64,000 nucleotides of DNA from Phytophthora quininea (lineage: Eukaryota > Oomycota > Peronosporomycetes > Peronosporales > Peronosporaceae): the NCBI GenBank assembly GCA_011947345.1, contig JAAVTG010000554.1, positions 1,240,001 to 1,304,000 of the forward strand. The letters run 5' to 3'. Shown here one piece after another: positions 48,366 to 60,932 of this stretch. The first letter of the stretch is position 1. Each line of letters begins with the position of its first letter. The position numbers and the translations under genes were made by a program. The notes under the pieces are model-generated. The model saw only the letters and a list, made by a program, of their open reading frames with translations. It was not told the origin of the DNA and searched no databases.

Positions 48366-51300
48366 ATGAGGCGCGTCCTGGCCAGCCTGCTGTTGCTGGG
48401 GACGCTCTTCCAGGATGCCGTACACGCAGACATCACTCAGGCAATGGTCGTGCCGACGTCGCTCAGCGCCGGCGTCCGGGGCGCCGTGTCCGTCTCCTTC
48501 ATTAGCGGCGTGGACGTGGCCGTGGGCGGCGCCATCCTCGTGCAGTTCCCGTCGGTCTTCCGCATCGACCCAGCGGCCTCCGTGACTCTGTTGTCGACTG
48601 GGAGTACAACGCTGTCGATGGCGTCGGCGAGTTCGTCGCAGATCTCAGTGCAAGTGGGGACTACCAAGATCTCAGCCGGCGTCGCGTTCGCCTTCTCCAT
48701 CTCGGACGTCACGAACCCAGCAGCACAGACCACAGCCGACTTCTCCATCACCAGCTACGACCCTGCTAGCGTCATGCTGGAAACGGACACTGCGGTGTCT
48801 GGAGTGGCGATCGTCAGCACGACGTTGTCTTCGGCAGCCGTCGCGCCCGACAGTTTGAACGCCGGTGTGACAGGACAGGCGACCGTATCGTTCACGAGCG
48901 CGGTGGGTCTGCCGGTGGGAAGCGTGGTGACCGTGACATTTCCGAGCGATTTCACAGTGGCGTCCACAGCCATCTCGTCGGTGTCAGAAATCGACATCTC
49001 CAGCACAGTGTTCATGGCGTCAGTCACGGTGGTGGCGGTGACGGTCGGCGGCAGCGCTGTGGCCGCGGGGTCCGACGTGTCGTTCAAGATCGACAGCGTG
49101 ACGAATCCTGGTAGTATGCTTTTGCTTTGTTGGAAATGACATGCACTAATCTGGAATTGATACTCACTAGGCGCGTCGACAAGTGGCGTCTTTGCTCTGG
49201 CCACAACGGATTCTCAAGGTTTTGTGTTTGAAAGCTCGAGATGCAGTGCTGTCACCATTGTACCAGGTTCTCTTTCGGACGCTAAACTCACTCCCCAATT
49301 TGCCCACCCTGGGATTGTTTCCACAGTTGACATCTCCTACACTGCATCTGCTGCACTGGCCAAGGACAGTCTCCTAATTATCTCCCTCCCGGTTGGAGAT
49401 TATGCCGCTTCTGCCACGCCTATATCGGTTGACGTGGTGTCCCCCTTAGGCATTACTGCCACTGCGTCATGGAATAGCGCGAGCACGTCAATCAGAGTGT
49501 TGCTCACAAGTGCCAAGACAATCCAGAGTGGCGACAGCGTCCTGTTCCGAGTTGCTGCACTGGACATGCCTCCGTCGATTCGGTCTGCGTCAAACACCAT
49601 AGCAACTATCGCGAGTTGGAACCATAAAGGCTTGCAGCTGGATGGAGCAAGCCCCTTATCGCTCTGTGCAATAACCGCCGTGCAAGGATTTCTGTGCTCA
49701 TGGGTTACAGAAATCTCAAACCCTGGTATTACGTCCAACGTACTGGTCACGTTTAAAACAAACGGAAGGATTCCAATTGGAGGCAAGATTACATTGGCGA
49801 TACCCACGTCCGATTTCTTTGCATTCACGGGCAGTTCCCCGTCGATTGTGTTCAAGTTCCCCGCGACTGTGGTGGCTTCGTCCGCGTGGAATGCCAGCAC
49901 GGGTATACTTGAGCTCGTCATCTCGAATGATGTTATCCCAGCGTACAGCACAGGAGTTCAATTCCAGATTATGCAATTCGATACACCAATATCAGTCCGC
50001 AGTGGGTTACGACAGCCTGCCTCACTAACGACATTTGATTCTCAAGGTGCCCAGATCGATGGGCCTGGAGATCTGCAACTAGACGGAATTAATGCAGGCC
50101 ATATCTCGGGCAGTCGCATGTGGACAGCAGAAAACCCAGTTACTGGGTGACGAGTGACCAAATAATCGTTTTCTCGATTAACGGGAAAATGGATCCTGGC
50201 GGGAGGTTTGAATTTACACTTCCCGATACGCAATGGACCATGGCAGCTACATCTGTGGCTACGTTTACTTCGCCAAACCTCGGCAATGTTGGTGCGCTCG
50301 TGTGGAATGAAAGTACCAGAATGATGACCATTACGCTGGGCGGTACTGTTGCTATTGCAGCGTACACAGAAGTGAAACTAAGAATTCCTGCTGTCGCTAA
50401 CCCCCAAAAGAAACTGGAATTAACAATGCCTACCTCACAACAAGAGCTGCGGATGGAAGCATCATTGATGGCTCTGACACTGTCACCGTTATGACTATAT
50501 CGCGAGGAGCTTTGACTGGGGCATTGACGTGGACATCTGTGACAACTGCCAGTGCAAGCATGCTAAGTGACCAACGGTTGAGCTTCACGTTAAACGGAGC
50601 TCTTCCTAGTGGCAGCATTGTTTTGATTACTTTGCCGTCAGGTGGCTGGAGAATGGCAGATAACAACTCCGTGATGGCATCTTTTTCTCAACCAGTTTCG
50701 GGTGTAGCAGTACAATCTGCCACTTGGGATCCTACAGCTTCTGAGCTTCGAATTGTTCCGAATGGAAGTCTTGACGAACATACTCCTATCGAGCTGCTCA
50801 TACGCAACATGATTAATCCGTTCTCAAAAGCACCGTCGGACGTGTGCAAGGTGACGACGATGCTACCAGACCTCGGGGTCGTAGACGAATCCACTAGCAT
50901 CGCAGTAAATACGATAACAAGCTCTGCATTGTCAGTCGAAGGTGCTTGGACATCGACTATCGCTACACCGGGTGTATTATCTGCTCAGACGGTCACCTTT
51001 ACTACTGGAGGAAGGTTGGAAATCGGAGCTACGTTTTGCGTTACGATGACGGACACGTGGAGTTTCATGGCTTCAACAGGTGCTTCGCTAACGTTGGGTG
51101 GAAGCACGCAAACATCTCCAGTGGTGTTTGTATTCAACGGACTAAACAATACTGTGTGTGTAACTAGCGCAGTCAGCATTAATCAAGGAACTGGCGTAAC
51201 TATAGTTTTCAGCGATGTCCTGTCCCCAGAATCGATTCGCACCGAACAAATTGGGTCCCTGCTTATTCTAAGTCATCTCGGTGGAGACGTTAATGTGGGC

Positions 51301-54300
51301 ACGGTTCGCTTCAACGCCGTCCAAAAGGGAGTACTGTCCGAACCGTTAACGTGGCAACCATTATTTTTCTCCAGGCTCGGTGGCCGGCTTGCTAACTTCC
51401 GCAAGGCTTCAAATGACGACAACAGGGCAGATTTCAGCACGAGGACGTATTTCGGTTGCGTTGCCATCCGAATGGATCCTGTCATCGTCATGCATGGTGG
51501 CTATTGTTCGGCCATCTATTCGATGCTCGACAACATGTAATTCAAGTACAATCGATATACTCTTGCTGGATTCCATTAGTACGGCAACCCCATTGGATAT
51601 CTCGGTTACCGGTGTGTTCAATCCACCTGTCGTGATCCCTGCTGGGTTAGGCAGCGCTGCCACGTTTGCTGTGGACGGAGGAGAAATAGATGAGACCACC
51701 GCGATTATCACGGGGAAGATTGTCGCGGCTGTAACGGGTGTCGCAAACTCTGGCGACCACCTCGTGGCTGTCGTTGGTGTAGTCAAAACGTTTTCCATGT
51801 TAGGGTCCTCGCTCGCAGAAAATGACGTCGTCAAATTTGTAGATGCCAGCACCACGAGTGATGCAAATTGTGGAGTGTCTACATCCGGCCAGTCCGATGT
51901 CGGTGGCGTCAGCGTGAAATACCTTAGCGGAAATCAGGATATCTCGGTCAAGTTCACCCAATCGTCTCCGAACGGCCAGCCGTTTGCTATCTGCTATAAA
52001 TTCGGTGACAATCCCTTCAAGCTATATTCAACGTTTAGCATTACTGTGAAGGAAATCACTTCCATAACAACTGACGTTGGGTTAGCTAATGTTGCTGTGG
52101 CGAATTTCGCCAAGACCTGGAGCTTCAATGGAAATGGAATCATGGCTGGCGATCAGGTTCGGTGGATCAATTTGGACGTGGTGGAGAGTGCGGCATTTGT
52201 ATCAACACCACCCGACTGCCTTGACACGTCTACGTTGGCAAAATTGGCTCCTCCAACTACAGGGGCTTTGACTATTCCAGAGGATGACTACACACGCACC
52301 ATCAAGCCCATGGCGAACATCTCCTTTGCATTATCCCCTGGTAGTAGTGGATCGACGTTCTGCTTGTGCTACAAGTTCGGCAACGAACCGTTTGTCGTCT
52401 ATCCATCTATTAAGGTGACAGTTAGTCATATCAGATCCATCCAATCTGCATCAACTGGAAGTGACGATGTTGCTGTGGTAGATGCCCCCAAATCGTTCAC
52501 TTTCCTGGGCGACGGTTTGTCTTTGAATGACCGTTTGTATTTCGTCGAGATGGGAAGTGTGTCGTTTTGCGCTGAAAGCAACAGCGACACGTCGTTGCAA
52601 ATGATGCATTTGATCAACAATCAAGTCCAGAGCAGTTTGTTTGTTGACAGCAACTTTGCTACTCAAGTGAATTTTAATGCCACCGCCGCAGGAAAAAGTT
52701 GTGCCGTGCTACCAATTCGGAATGGAACCTTATCAGCTTTATCCCGATATTCGGTTGACCGTGAAGATGATTACGGGGTATACAGGTACGCTAGGATCAC
52801 CCCAGTTAACGGTGGCAAGTGTTGCTGAGCCCTTGATTTTCCTTGGTTATGGGCTGGCTGCTGGAGACCAAGTCCGATGGATTTTACGTGGAGAATATGA
52901 TTGTGAAACCAGCCTTTCAACCGTAACGGAGCCAACGACATTGACCCTGATCGATACAACCACGTTGGATAGCAACAACACTGCACTCTTCAACTTCACC
53001 AGCACGCAGATAGACTACAACCCTGTTCTTTGCTACAAGTTTGGGGAGGAGAAATTCAAGCTGTATACTAGTATATCAATCGCTATAGGCACCGTTCAAG
53101 CCAAGTCAGTGACGGAAGGTGCCAAGGATGTTGCCGTGGTAGGTAACAGGAAAATGTTCACGTTGGTGGGGACAAATCTCGCCGAGGGCGATCGTGTTGG
53201 TTGGATTAGTACCTCCGACTCGACAGCACCTTGTGCAAATTTGAGCCTGCTCATCCCGAACCCCGCGACTACTGACAGCGATTATCTTTCGTACCTGACG
53301 AATACCAGTTCATTCGGAGTCTCTATAGCTTCGTTGAGCTCAGGCAAGCGGCTTCACTTGTGCTATGGGTTTGGCCAAGAGCCGTTTAAACTATTTCGTG
53401 ACCTGTACGTAGATGTGAAGAGCATCACGAATTTACGCGCGCTGGTTGGTAGTCCCAACGCTGTCGTTGCTGGAGCTATTAAGACGTTTCTTTTTGATGG
53501 AGATGGCGTGGCGACAGGTGATTTTGCAAAGTTTGTATCGAATAGCAGCAGTGATTGCTCGAGCCCAGGAATTCAGTTGATGAACATCATGAAAGAGTAC
53601 GACAACTACGACGAGATGGCCATGTATCTCTATGGGACTGCAGGTGGGGTCACGACGGGCATCTTTCAAATAAACTCTGATAATTCTTCTGTGGGGTTGG
53701 CTCGCGTGCTTTGCTATCGCTTTGGTGTGGAACCATTTACCTACTACGAGAATTTTAAGATTGATGTGAAAACAATTTGGGCTTTGCGGAGAGTTGATAA
53801 AGCCGCTAGTGGCCAGGACAACGTTATCGTGGTGAATGAACCGAAATTGATGACAATTGATGGAGTTGGGGTGAGTGTCAAGGATACTTTGAAGTTTGTT
53901 AATGCAACTAGCGGCGCTGGGGACAGAGATTGCCCAAATTTACCCCCGCAAGGCCAAGATCACCAACAGTTACGAGTGACGACCGAGCTCACAGTATCAC
54001 TGCCCTTTGACTACGGTTCTCAAGGAGGGCAGTGGACATTGTGCTACAAATTTGACGACGAACCATTCCGGCTGTATCCTTCAGTTTCCGTCACAGTAAA
54101 AGAGATCACAGCACTGCTAGATTACACGTTCCAGGACACTGCTGGTTTGGGTGGCGTTGCAACAATTGGCCATCTAAAGCAGTGGAAACCTGTTGGATCG
54201 GGAATATTGGCGGGCGACACAGTCAAGGTTGTACCAGGAAGCGTCGTATCTAGCGTGGATTGCGGACTAGGCGACGCCAACATTGCTGGTGGAACGATTG

Positions 54301-57300
54301 TTATGACAGTCGCGGGGTCTGAGTTGATTTTTCAGGCACCATCGCGACGTTTCCGTCGTCTATTAGTGACGTCTACCACGTGTGCTATCGATTTCAAGAC
54401 GAACCTTTCTCATACATCCGAGATTTCACTTTGACCACGTTTGGTATTATTGGTCTGGACCGCAACGTTGTGCTAGTGAGTTCAATCACGGCAGCTAAGG
54501 TGAGTGGGTTTCGGATCTCGGACACCGACCGAATGGGTTGGACAACGAACTCCACAAACTGCGGTACTGTGCTCGGCCTCACAGAAGTAACACAAGCGGA
54601 AGTTAGGATTATTTTCACCGAAAGCTACGCGCAGCTTTTTATGTGCTACAGCTTCAATCGTCAGCCCTTTGACATTTTCAAGACTGTGACGCTCTCGATA
54701 GTCAAAGCGGAAATTTGGACGCCGAAGACGGTGTCAATTATCGCTGATCAAACCAGTAAACTTATTGTCTGGGGGACGTTCGGAATTACACAAGGAACTG
54801 ACCAAATTGGTTGGGTGCCGTCGGATGTTGTGGGATGCTCTACAGAATCAACCGCTAAGTATGCAAACGTTCTCCAGACATCCGTTATAAGTGTAACAAA
54901 GTCAGAGACAATCATGCCGCGTGCTGGTGGGGCTACGTTCAGTGCAAAATTTGTCGCTCCTGCTGGTGGTAGCGGGGTGACTGCTACAGATAGTTTTTCA
55001 ACGTGGAAGTTGTGTTATCGCTTTGGAAACTCGCCAAACTTCCTCATGTTTGGAGGTGTTGTCTGCTCTGTATTCAATATCGCCCAAATCGTCCTAGTAG
55101 ACTTGAAGTCTTCCAGCACAGGGGCAACGATGAAATTTGAGTTCGATGGTGCTGGCCTGCAAGATTTTGATTCCGCAAAATGGGTTGACGCGTCGGTTGC
55201 TTCTGTTGATGCTGATTGCAACACTCTGCCAGGAATTGGCGGCAGCACAGTGAGCGACGTCGTCAGTGCCCGTGCAACGTTCGCTTTTGCTGAGCAGACC
55301 TCAGCTATGGCTCTTTGCTACAAGTTTCAAGGTCATGCGTTTAAGTTGTACTCGAATCTCCCCATTCAAGACGCTACCGCTACTGCAGCCAACCTTGGGC
55401 AAAGCACAATTAGCCTTTCAACATCTTACGGTGAGGAAGCTGCTGCAGCAGCCAGTGACCAATTCACTCCTAACCGCGATGTGGCTACTGTGTCGTTGAC
55501 TCTCGATAAAGACATCAGCGAAATTCCGCCCGGGTCTAGCGCTGAAACAGCATTTAAGTCTTCTTTCGTCGCAGCATTGGCAACTTCTCTAGGTATCGAT
55601 CCATCTCGAATCCAAATTACAGAATTGGCAGAAGGCTCGGTAGTCGTGAGATTCCAGCTTCTACCTTCCGACACGACCGTAGATCCAACTGTAAGCGAGG
55701 CAGTACGAGACCTGCAGACTCAGCTACAGGATACCAGTAGCGCTTTACTTGCAAACAGCGCTATTGTCGTGAAGAACACTCCCATGGCGTTGAGTGTAAC
55801 GTTAACAACAGCTGAAGCTCCGTCAACTACATCGGCAGCTTTCCAGGCTCTCGGCTATCAACCAAACGGGCTGTTTTCGTTCGTGAAGACCATCTACAGT
55901 CTCACAGAGAAGTCGTCACAACTGGTAATCCCCGTCGTTCGACTGCAAGGGACTGCCTCGGCCGTGTCAATATCTGTTCAGGTCGACTCAGGAACAACAG
56001 TAATTTACGGCAAAGATTACACTTTCCCGGCCTCGACAACGTTCGACAGTAACCTGAACCTCGTCTACCTTCGTTTTGAAATTGACCAGGCACTGCAAAC
56101 CTTTGAGATTGACATCTTAGACGACTCAGTCAAAGGCGTCTACTTTGAGTCACTCAAGCTCGTCTTGCTTGATCCAGAGCTGCCAGGTGCAGCTCTCGGC
56201 GCCACACAAGAAACCAATATTCGCATTTACGATTATGACGATGGTGTTGCGCTCGTGATGTCAAGTTTTGGTGAGAATGCCTCGCAGTCAACGACCGAAC
56301 CGGACCCTTTGCAAGGTTGGCAAGTGGTTGCAAACGGAGATAGCCCTTTGCGAGTGGATGTAAATGGCGTATTCGCTGTCGATGATGTGTTTGGCGAGGC
56401 AGAGTACAACCAAAAATGCGACCTCGCTTCACCTACTGGCGTGTGCACATATTCTTGCGAGGTTGGTGGCGGGCTTGGCTCGTTAAATGCAGTTGAATCG
56501 GATTATAACGCGCTTCATCTCGATGGCGATGACTTTGTCGCGACCATGAGTGGTATCACACCTTTCCCTTCAGAGGTATGCGCGCAGGATACATGTCCAC
56601 TTGCTCACTTTCCGTTAACCATGTTATGTTGCTATTTCACAGGAATTTACGGTATCCGTTTGGGTAAGGACTTTGCAAACCGACCCCAACGCCTGCATTT
56701 ACTCTTACGCAATGGATTCCGATACATCGCCAACGGTACCGCTGGCACTTTGTAACCCTTCCAACCTACAGCTCTATATCAACGCCGATAGCTATGCTAG
56801 CGGGCTCTCTACATTTGTGAACATCAGTGATAACTCTTGGCATTTCGTCGCTATAACGTGGAGCTCCGATGACGGTCGAGTGCGATTGTTCGACAACGGG
56901 ATGCTGGCGTTTGATGGTGGCCCATATCGAGGAGGAAAGAAGATCGAGTCCAACGGATTTCTTGTCGTAGGGAGTCTGGTGCTTTCAAGCGCGACATTGC
57001 CTCCGTGTACTGTAAGCGCCGAATTTCTAGCGCTAATAGCCGATTCTAGCGCATCCTCGCTGGCAGCAATTCCACAAGACGTAAGTTGCAATGCGGTCAC
57101 TGGTAGCGGGTTTCAAGGACAGATCCAACACGTCCACGTGTGGTCGCGTGTGCTACCGAGGTCAGAATTGCTGAAGGAGCTGTCGTGGCCTCTTCAGGTA
57201 GCTGGCAATAGCTTAATTCTCGGGTGGAATTTTGAAACCTCCTTCTTACTTGTTCAGGGGCGCGCTGTGAACGATTTATCGATGCAGGAAAATATCGGTG

Positions 57301-57862
57301 TGGTCCATTGCGGAAGTACAAACAGCTCCAGTTTATCTGTCGCGCCGATCACAGTGGCGGACATTCCGGGTAGTGTGGATGGCTGTCTGCTGCACGGTGA
57401 AGTGCCGCGACTGGATGATGAATTTCCGTGTGGTCCTGTGTTTGCCAACATTTGGTACTTCTCAGCCCCCCGACGTTCATTTCCCAGCTGAAGAATGCGT
57501 ATGGTGGCCGTTTGCAGTTCCGCCTACTTGCCCCCAGTTTTAACGGATCCCCACGGCCTCGTCGCGGCCAAGTCTCGATCTTTGGAACTACAGGTGATGG
57601 CGAAGCGACTCAGATCTCTGTGTCGCTGGGGTCGTTTGCCTTGCCTTCAGCATCTCGTTGGACGTACTATTCCGTTGTGCTGCGCGAAGACTTCGCGTGG
57701 ATCACTGAGCCCGACGGTTTGCAGCCGACTGGGTTGGAGATGCAAGCTGTGCTGGAAAATGCCTCTGCATTGTGGATTCGAGGAGATATTTGGGCGTACG
57801 ATACGACTGGCGCAGGACAGGAGGTCGTGTATCTCAACGACATTGCGCTGTATGCCAAGTGA
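48366..57862 (+). CDS. Giant secreted protein 2: beta-sandwich repeats, CYKFG repeats, Calx-beta, LamG-like and laminin-B domains
   Basis: About 3,120 residues. The ATG at 48366 opens a clean signal peptide (MRRVLASLLLLGTLFQDAVHA). Residues 25 to about 1,080 are ~105-residue beta-sandwich repeats (PVGGxxxVxFPSDF and similar strings). From 51.7 to 55.4 kb come eleven ~110-residue units ending in LCYKFGxEPFKLYP. A Calx-beta domain follows (55.87-56.24 kb), then a LamG-like segment (SWHFVAITWSSDDGRVRLFDNG) and a final laminin-B/domain-IV type module (WYFSAP ... LPSASRWTYYSVVL ... SALWIRGDIWAYD). Introns: 49111-49170 and 56576-56642. Frame slips lie at A4 50131-50134, near 50447, T5 51364-51368, near 52698, T5 54328-54332 and C6 57466-57471. 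No membrane anchor is seen. An extracellular structural or adhesive role is inferred. Confidence 0.77.
51690..55400 (+). repeat. Eleven-copy CYKFG-motif protein repeat array
   Basis: The conserved core sits near 51,990, 52,362, 52,715, 53,030, 53,360, 53,712, 54,040, 54,380, 54,642, 55,013 and 55,314, so the spacing is about 300-370 nt. Each unit runs: valine-rich strand (DVAVVxxPKxFTFxGxGLxxGD), a KFV or RWI strand, a variable loop with a Cys partner (xDC), then CYKFGxEPFxLYPxxxxTVKxI. The two cysteines per unit probably form a disulfide. Units are diverged at the DNA level. Confidence 0.75.
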
Positions 57863-57981
57863 TGGAATGGTTTATGACCACACAGTGATCTCAAAAGTCT
57901 TGGTGGAAACATGCAAATTACTAGTACGTCAACACACGACACAGGTAGCGTCGTACTTGTACGACTCTTTTGTGATGTTGC

Positions 57982-59142
57982 TTAGATGCGGCGGCGACGC
58001 ACCTTGCACCCGCTCGTTGTTGACGCCGTCGAGGGTGCATCGGTGGTAGTTGTGGTCGAGGTCGATGGAGCAGTCGTCGTGGTCTCGCCCGTAGTGGTGC
58101 TCGCGTCCGTGGTGCCAGCGGTCGAGTCTGCGGTCTCGCTGGCAGCAGATTGCTCAGTCGTGGAAGATGCAGCGCTAGCTGAAGAAGTCGCTGCACCGTC
58201 TGCTTCACTGGCAGCAGACGCGTCCGTTGTCGATTGTGGAGCTGCAGTGGTCGCAGCTGGTGCCGAAGTCGAGGTACTGGCACCTCCAGTTGATGAGGTC
58301 GTTGTGCCCGTGCTACCTGACGGTGAGGACGTGGTGGTGGTCGAACTTGAAGCGGTCGAGCCTGCATCACTGGAGATACTGTTCTCCACGGAAACACCGT
58401 TGAAGGAGAGCACATCTTGCTTCCCAGCCACCATCTTGACGGCGCTACCATCGTTCGACAACGTGAGCTGACCGAAATGGAATTCGTAGTCTGTGGGGAC
58501 CGAACCGCTGTAGCTTTCGGTTTTTGTGAGCGCGAGCGCTTTGTCGCCCTCGCTGAAGTAGAGCGCGAGCTTTCCCGAGGACACGGCGATGCCGAAGTTG
58601 TACCACGTCTTGGTCTCGAACTCCTTGGACCAGCGCGTCTCGGTGCTGCCTCCCGTGTACCAGATGAGCATCGGCGGGTCCACCGACGCGTCGATGCGGA
58701 TCTCGAACAGATGCGACTCTGGGAAGATGACCTGCCACGAGTACTTGTTGATGTAGGCCTCCTCCTTCATGAGACTTACTCGGAAGAACGTGGTGCCGGC
58801 GGTGTTACCGGAGACATCCTGCACCAGCTCGGAGCGTCGGAAGTTGGTCTGCCCGCCGAAGATGGCCTCCGAGTCCACCGCAAGCGTGGCGACACCCGTG
58901 TCGTCGTTGTAGGCCGGAGATCGACCCTTCTTGGTGACAGTGACCCACTGGTCCGGATCGACTGTTCCGTTCTGCCGGTTTGTGAGAATATGCGTCAGGT
59001 ACTCGTTCGTGAGCGTCTTCACCGTCAAGTCTTGGAAGCGGCCGTCCCAAGGAAGCGACTGGTCGTCGGCGGCACTGGCCGAGGTCATCATCGCGGCCAG
59101 GAACGCCACGCCTGCAGCGAGGATCGAGTGGACGCGAGTCAT
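57982..59142 (-). CDS. Secreted GH131 protein with Ser/Thr-rich C-terminal tail
   Basis: 386 residues, one exon, uninterrupted. The ATG at 59142-59140 starts the signal peptide (RVHSILAAGVAFLAAMMTSASA). Catalytic core: LPWDGR, FRRSELVQDV, GTTFFRVSLMKEE, TKTWYNFGIAVSSG, LALYFSEGDKAL and YEFHFGQLTLS. After the core a tail of about 120 residues is almost only Ser, Thr and Ala, ending GCKVRRRRI. Such tails are heavily O-glycosylated and hold the enzyme near the wall; the GCKVRRRRI end is unlike a GPI signal. It is the first of four minus-strand copies and the only one with this tail. Stops of this gene and giant gene 2 converge with about 120 bp between them. Confidence 0.78.
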   Translation of the reverse strand: MTRVHSILAAGVAFLAAMMTSASAADDQSLPWDGRFQDLTVKTLTNEYLTHILTNRQNGTVDPDQWVTVTKKGRSPAYNDDTGVATLAVDSEAIFGGQTNFRRSELVQDVSGNTAGTTFFRVSLMKEEAYINKYSWQVIFPESHLFEIRIDASVDPPMLIWYTGGSTETRWSKEFETKTWYNFGIAVSSGKLALYFSEGDKALALTKTESYSGSVPTDYEFHFGQLTLSNDGSAVKMVAGKQDVLSFNGVSVENSISSDAGSTASSSTTTTSSPSGSTGTTTSSTGGASTSTSAPAATTAAPQSTTDASAASEADGAATSSASAASSTTEQSAASETADSTAGTTDASTTTGETTTTAPSTSTTTTTDAPSTASTTSGCKVRRRRI

Positions 59143-60198
59143 TTCGTGCCGGGGAGTTTTCTCTCTGGGAGACCGGGGCCGGAGCTGCTGCTGTGCAAAA
59201 GTTGCAATGGCCAGGATGCCAGGATCGGGATCGGTCAGTTGAGAACGGACTGCCGTAAAGTCCGTGTGGCGCGTTCCCGATCGCCAGCTGATGGAGGGGC
59301 CATACTGAGCCCAACAGCTCGACTGCAAAGAGAACGACGACCAGATGGATAGCCTTAGCCTTACGAGATTCTAGCAACTAGCTACCGACTCGTGGGCCTG
59401 TAACGCGACGTCCGAAGACGCCAGTTCCTCGCCAGTCCGCAAGCGCACCAGCCAGGAATGCAGGTCTCCCCGACGTAGGCTGCGCCGAGTGTTCTAGCAG
59501 GGCTAGAACAACTTCTCTCCACCTTCGTGTGGAGGATGATGGTCTTGTTGGCTGCGTTCACGCGCGGACGTCTTGCACTGTGCACGTGGCAGGACGAGCT
59601 CCGGAGCTACTGAGGCGGCTCTCAGCCAGCGCTGGCTGGCGATCCAGGTCTTGCTTGACGTGGACTGTGGGGTCTTTCGTCGCCAGATACACGCGTCGTG
59701 CATCGCTTGGTCTGAAGCTTGGAGCTTGGACTTGAGCTGGAGCGGGCAAATGGCGAACTGCGCGATGGAAGCGGGGGCTGCCAAGCGCTGGCGAAGTGGT
59801 TGCCATGGTGCCAAAGTTCGGAAATGAAGCCAACAACACGGAAGCCACGGACTGCTTTCACGTCGGCGCTGGCAGCCGTCGCCAATTGCAGTGCATTTCC
59901 AATAGAGACTACAGCGGAGCTTCTTGGTGTTGGCGTTGTGGATGTGTGGAATCACGATTAGCGCCGAGCGAGTCGCTTACGCTTGCCAGGTGGAGGGCGA
60001 TGTTTGGTCTGGACGCCCACGAGTCGGTAGCTAGAATGATAGTTGCTAGAACTCCTAAGGCGAATCGCAGGCAACAAGCAAGCTGTCAAAGTCTGTAAAA
60101 CAGTACCAGTAAATACCAATTCACGACCTGCTTGCCAAGAGCAGCGTTGGCGGCCACATCGATGCCTCCTCTGTCTCGAGGGTTTGTTCGTGCAGCAC
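59143..60198. other. Intergenic stretch inside the GH131 cluster
   Basis: Several short minus-strand frames overlap (for example 59558-59808, opening MATTSPALGSPRFHRAV), but none shows a family motif and they may be non-coding. Two adjacent perfect hairpins lie at 59490-59534: an 8-bp stem TGTTCTAG/CTAGAACA with a 5-nt loop and a 6-bp stem CTCCAC/GTGGAG with a 6-nt loop. Confidence 0.4.
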
Positions 60199-60860
60199 TC
60201 ACCGCCGCTGCTGCGACTCCATGACAGCCTTAAGGAATGCTAGATTCTTCTCGTTCTCAATCCTGGCCAACTCCAGCCTCTCCTGCTGATCTGCTTCTCT
60301 CTGCTCGCGCCGTTCGCGACGCTCCTCCTCCTGCACCTGGCGCTTGTAGTCCATTTTGCTGGCCATGGCCTCCCTCTGAAACTCGAGCTCTTCTCTGCGG
60401 AGCTGCAATTCCTGCTGTTTGAGTGCCACTATAGCATTTACCGAGTCTCGGACGTCTTGGAGTAGCCGTTCTACCGGTTCTACCTGCTCGACTTCCGTCC
60501 TTGGACGCTTCCCGAGGGCCCTGCGGGAGCGGTGGCAGGTGTGGCTACAGTTTTTGTCGCTACCGTTTTCTGGACCGTCGCTATGGACTCGTCCTCTACC
60601 TCACTGTCTTCTTCGGCGGCGCTGTTGTCTTCCTGGGCGTCCTGTTCTACCCGGTCTACCTGACCAGAAGTATGAATAGCCTGCACCTCGTGCACCTTCC
60701 ACATGGAGCACTTGCGCGCATGGTTTCGCAGCTTGTCCACGCGCGCGCTGACGATCTCCTGGTGGCAAGACCGACACACCACGTCGGGCCGACGCTTGTT
60801 CTCACCCGTTGGCACCGCCGTCTCGAAGCCGTCCCAGATCGGACTGAGTGGTCGTCCCAT
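60199..60860 (-). CDS. BED-type zinc-finger protein with C-terminal coiled coil
   Basis: About 220 residues. MGRPLSPIWDGFE is the start typical of BED-finger proteins of hAT-transposase descent in oomycetes. VVCRSCHQEI ... LRNHARKC supplies the Cys2-His-Cys pattern (C-x2-C, H-x3-C). An acidic linker and then a long charged coiled coil (ELQLRREELEFQREAM, RRERREQREADQQERLEL) follow. The frame slips by one base at the CCC run 60511-60513; with one base added GPSGKRPRTEVEQVE is continuous. There is no transposase catalytic domain, so this is either a domesticated or a solo BED protein. It sits where the neighbouring GH131 copy has lost its 3' end, about 70 bp away, so an insertion linked to that truncation is possible. 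Confidence 0.65.
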
Positions 60861-60932
60861 AGCAGCAGCAGACTACTTGTTCTACGTTTTGGTAGAATGC
60901 GCAATGATTGGCCAATAATATTCACTCCATTA

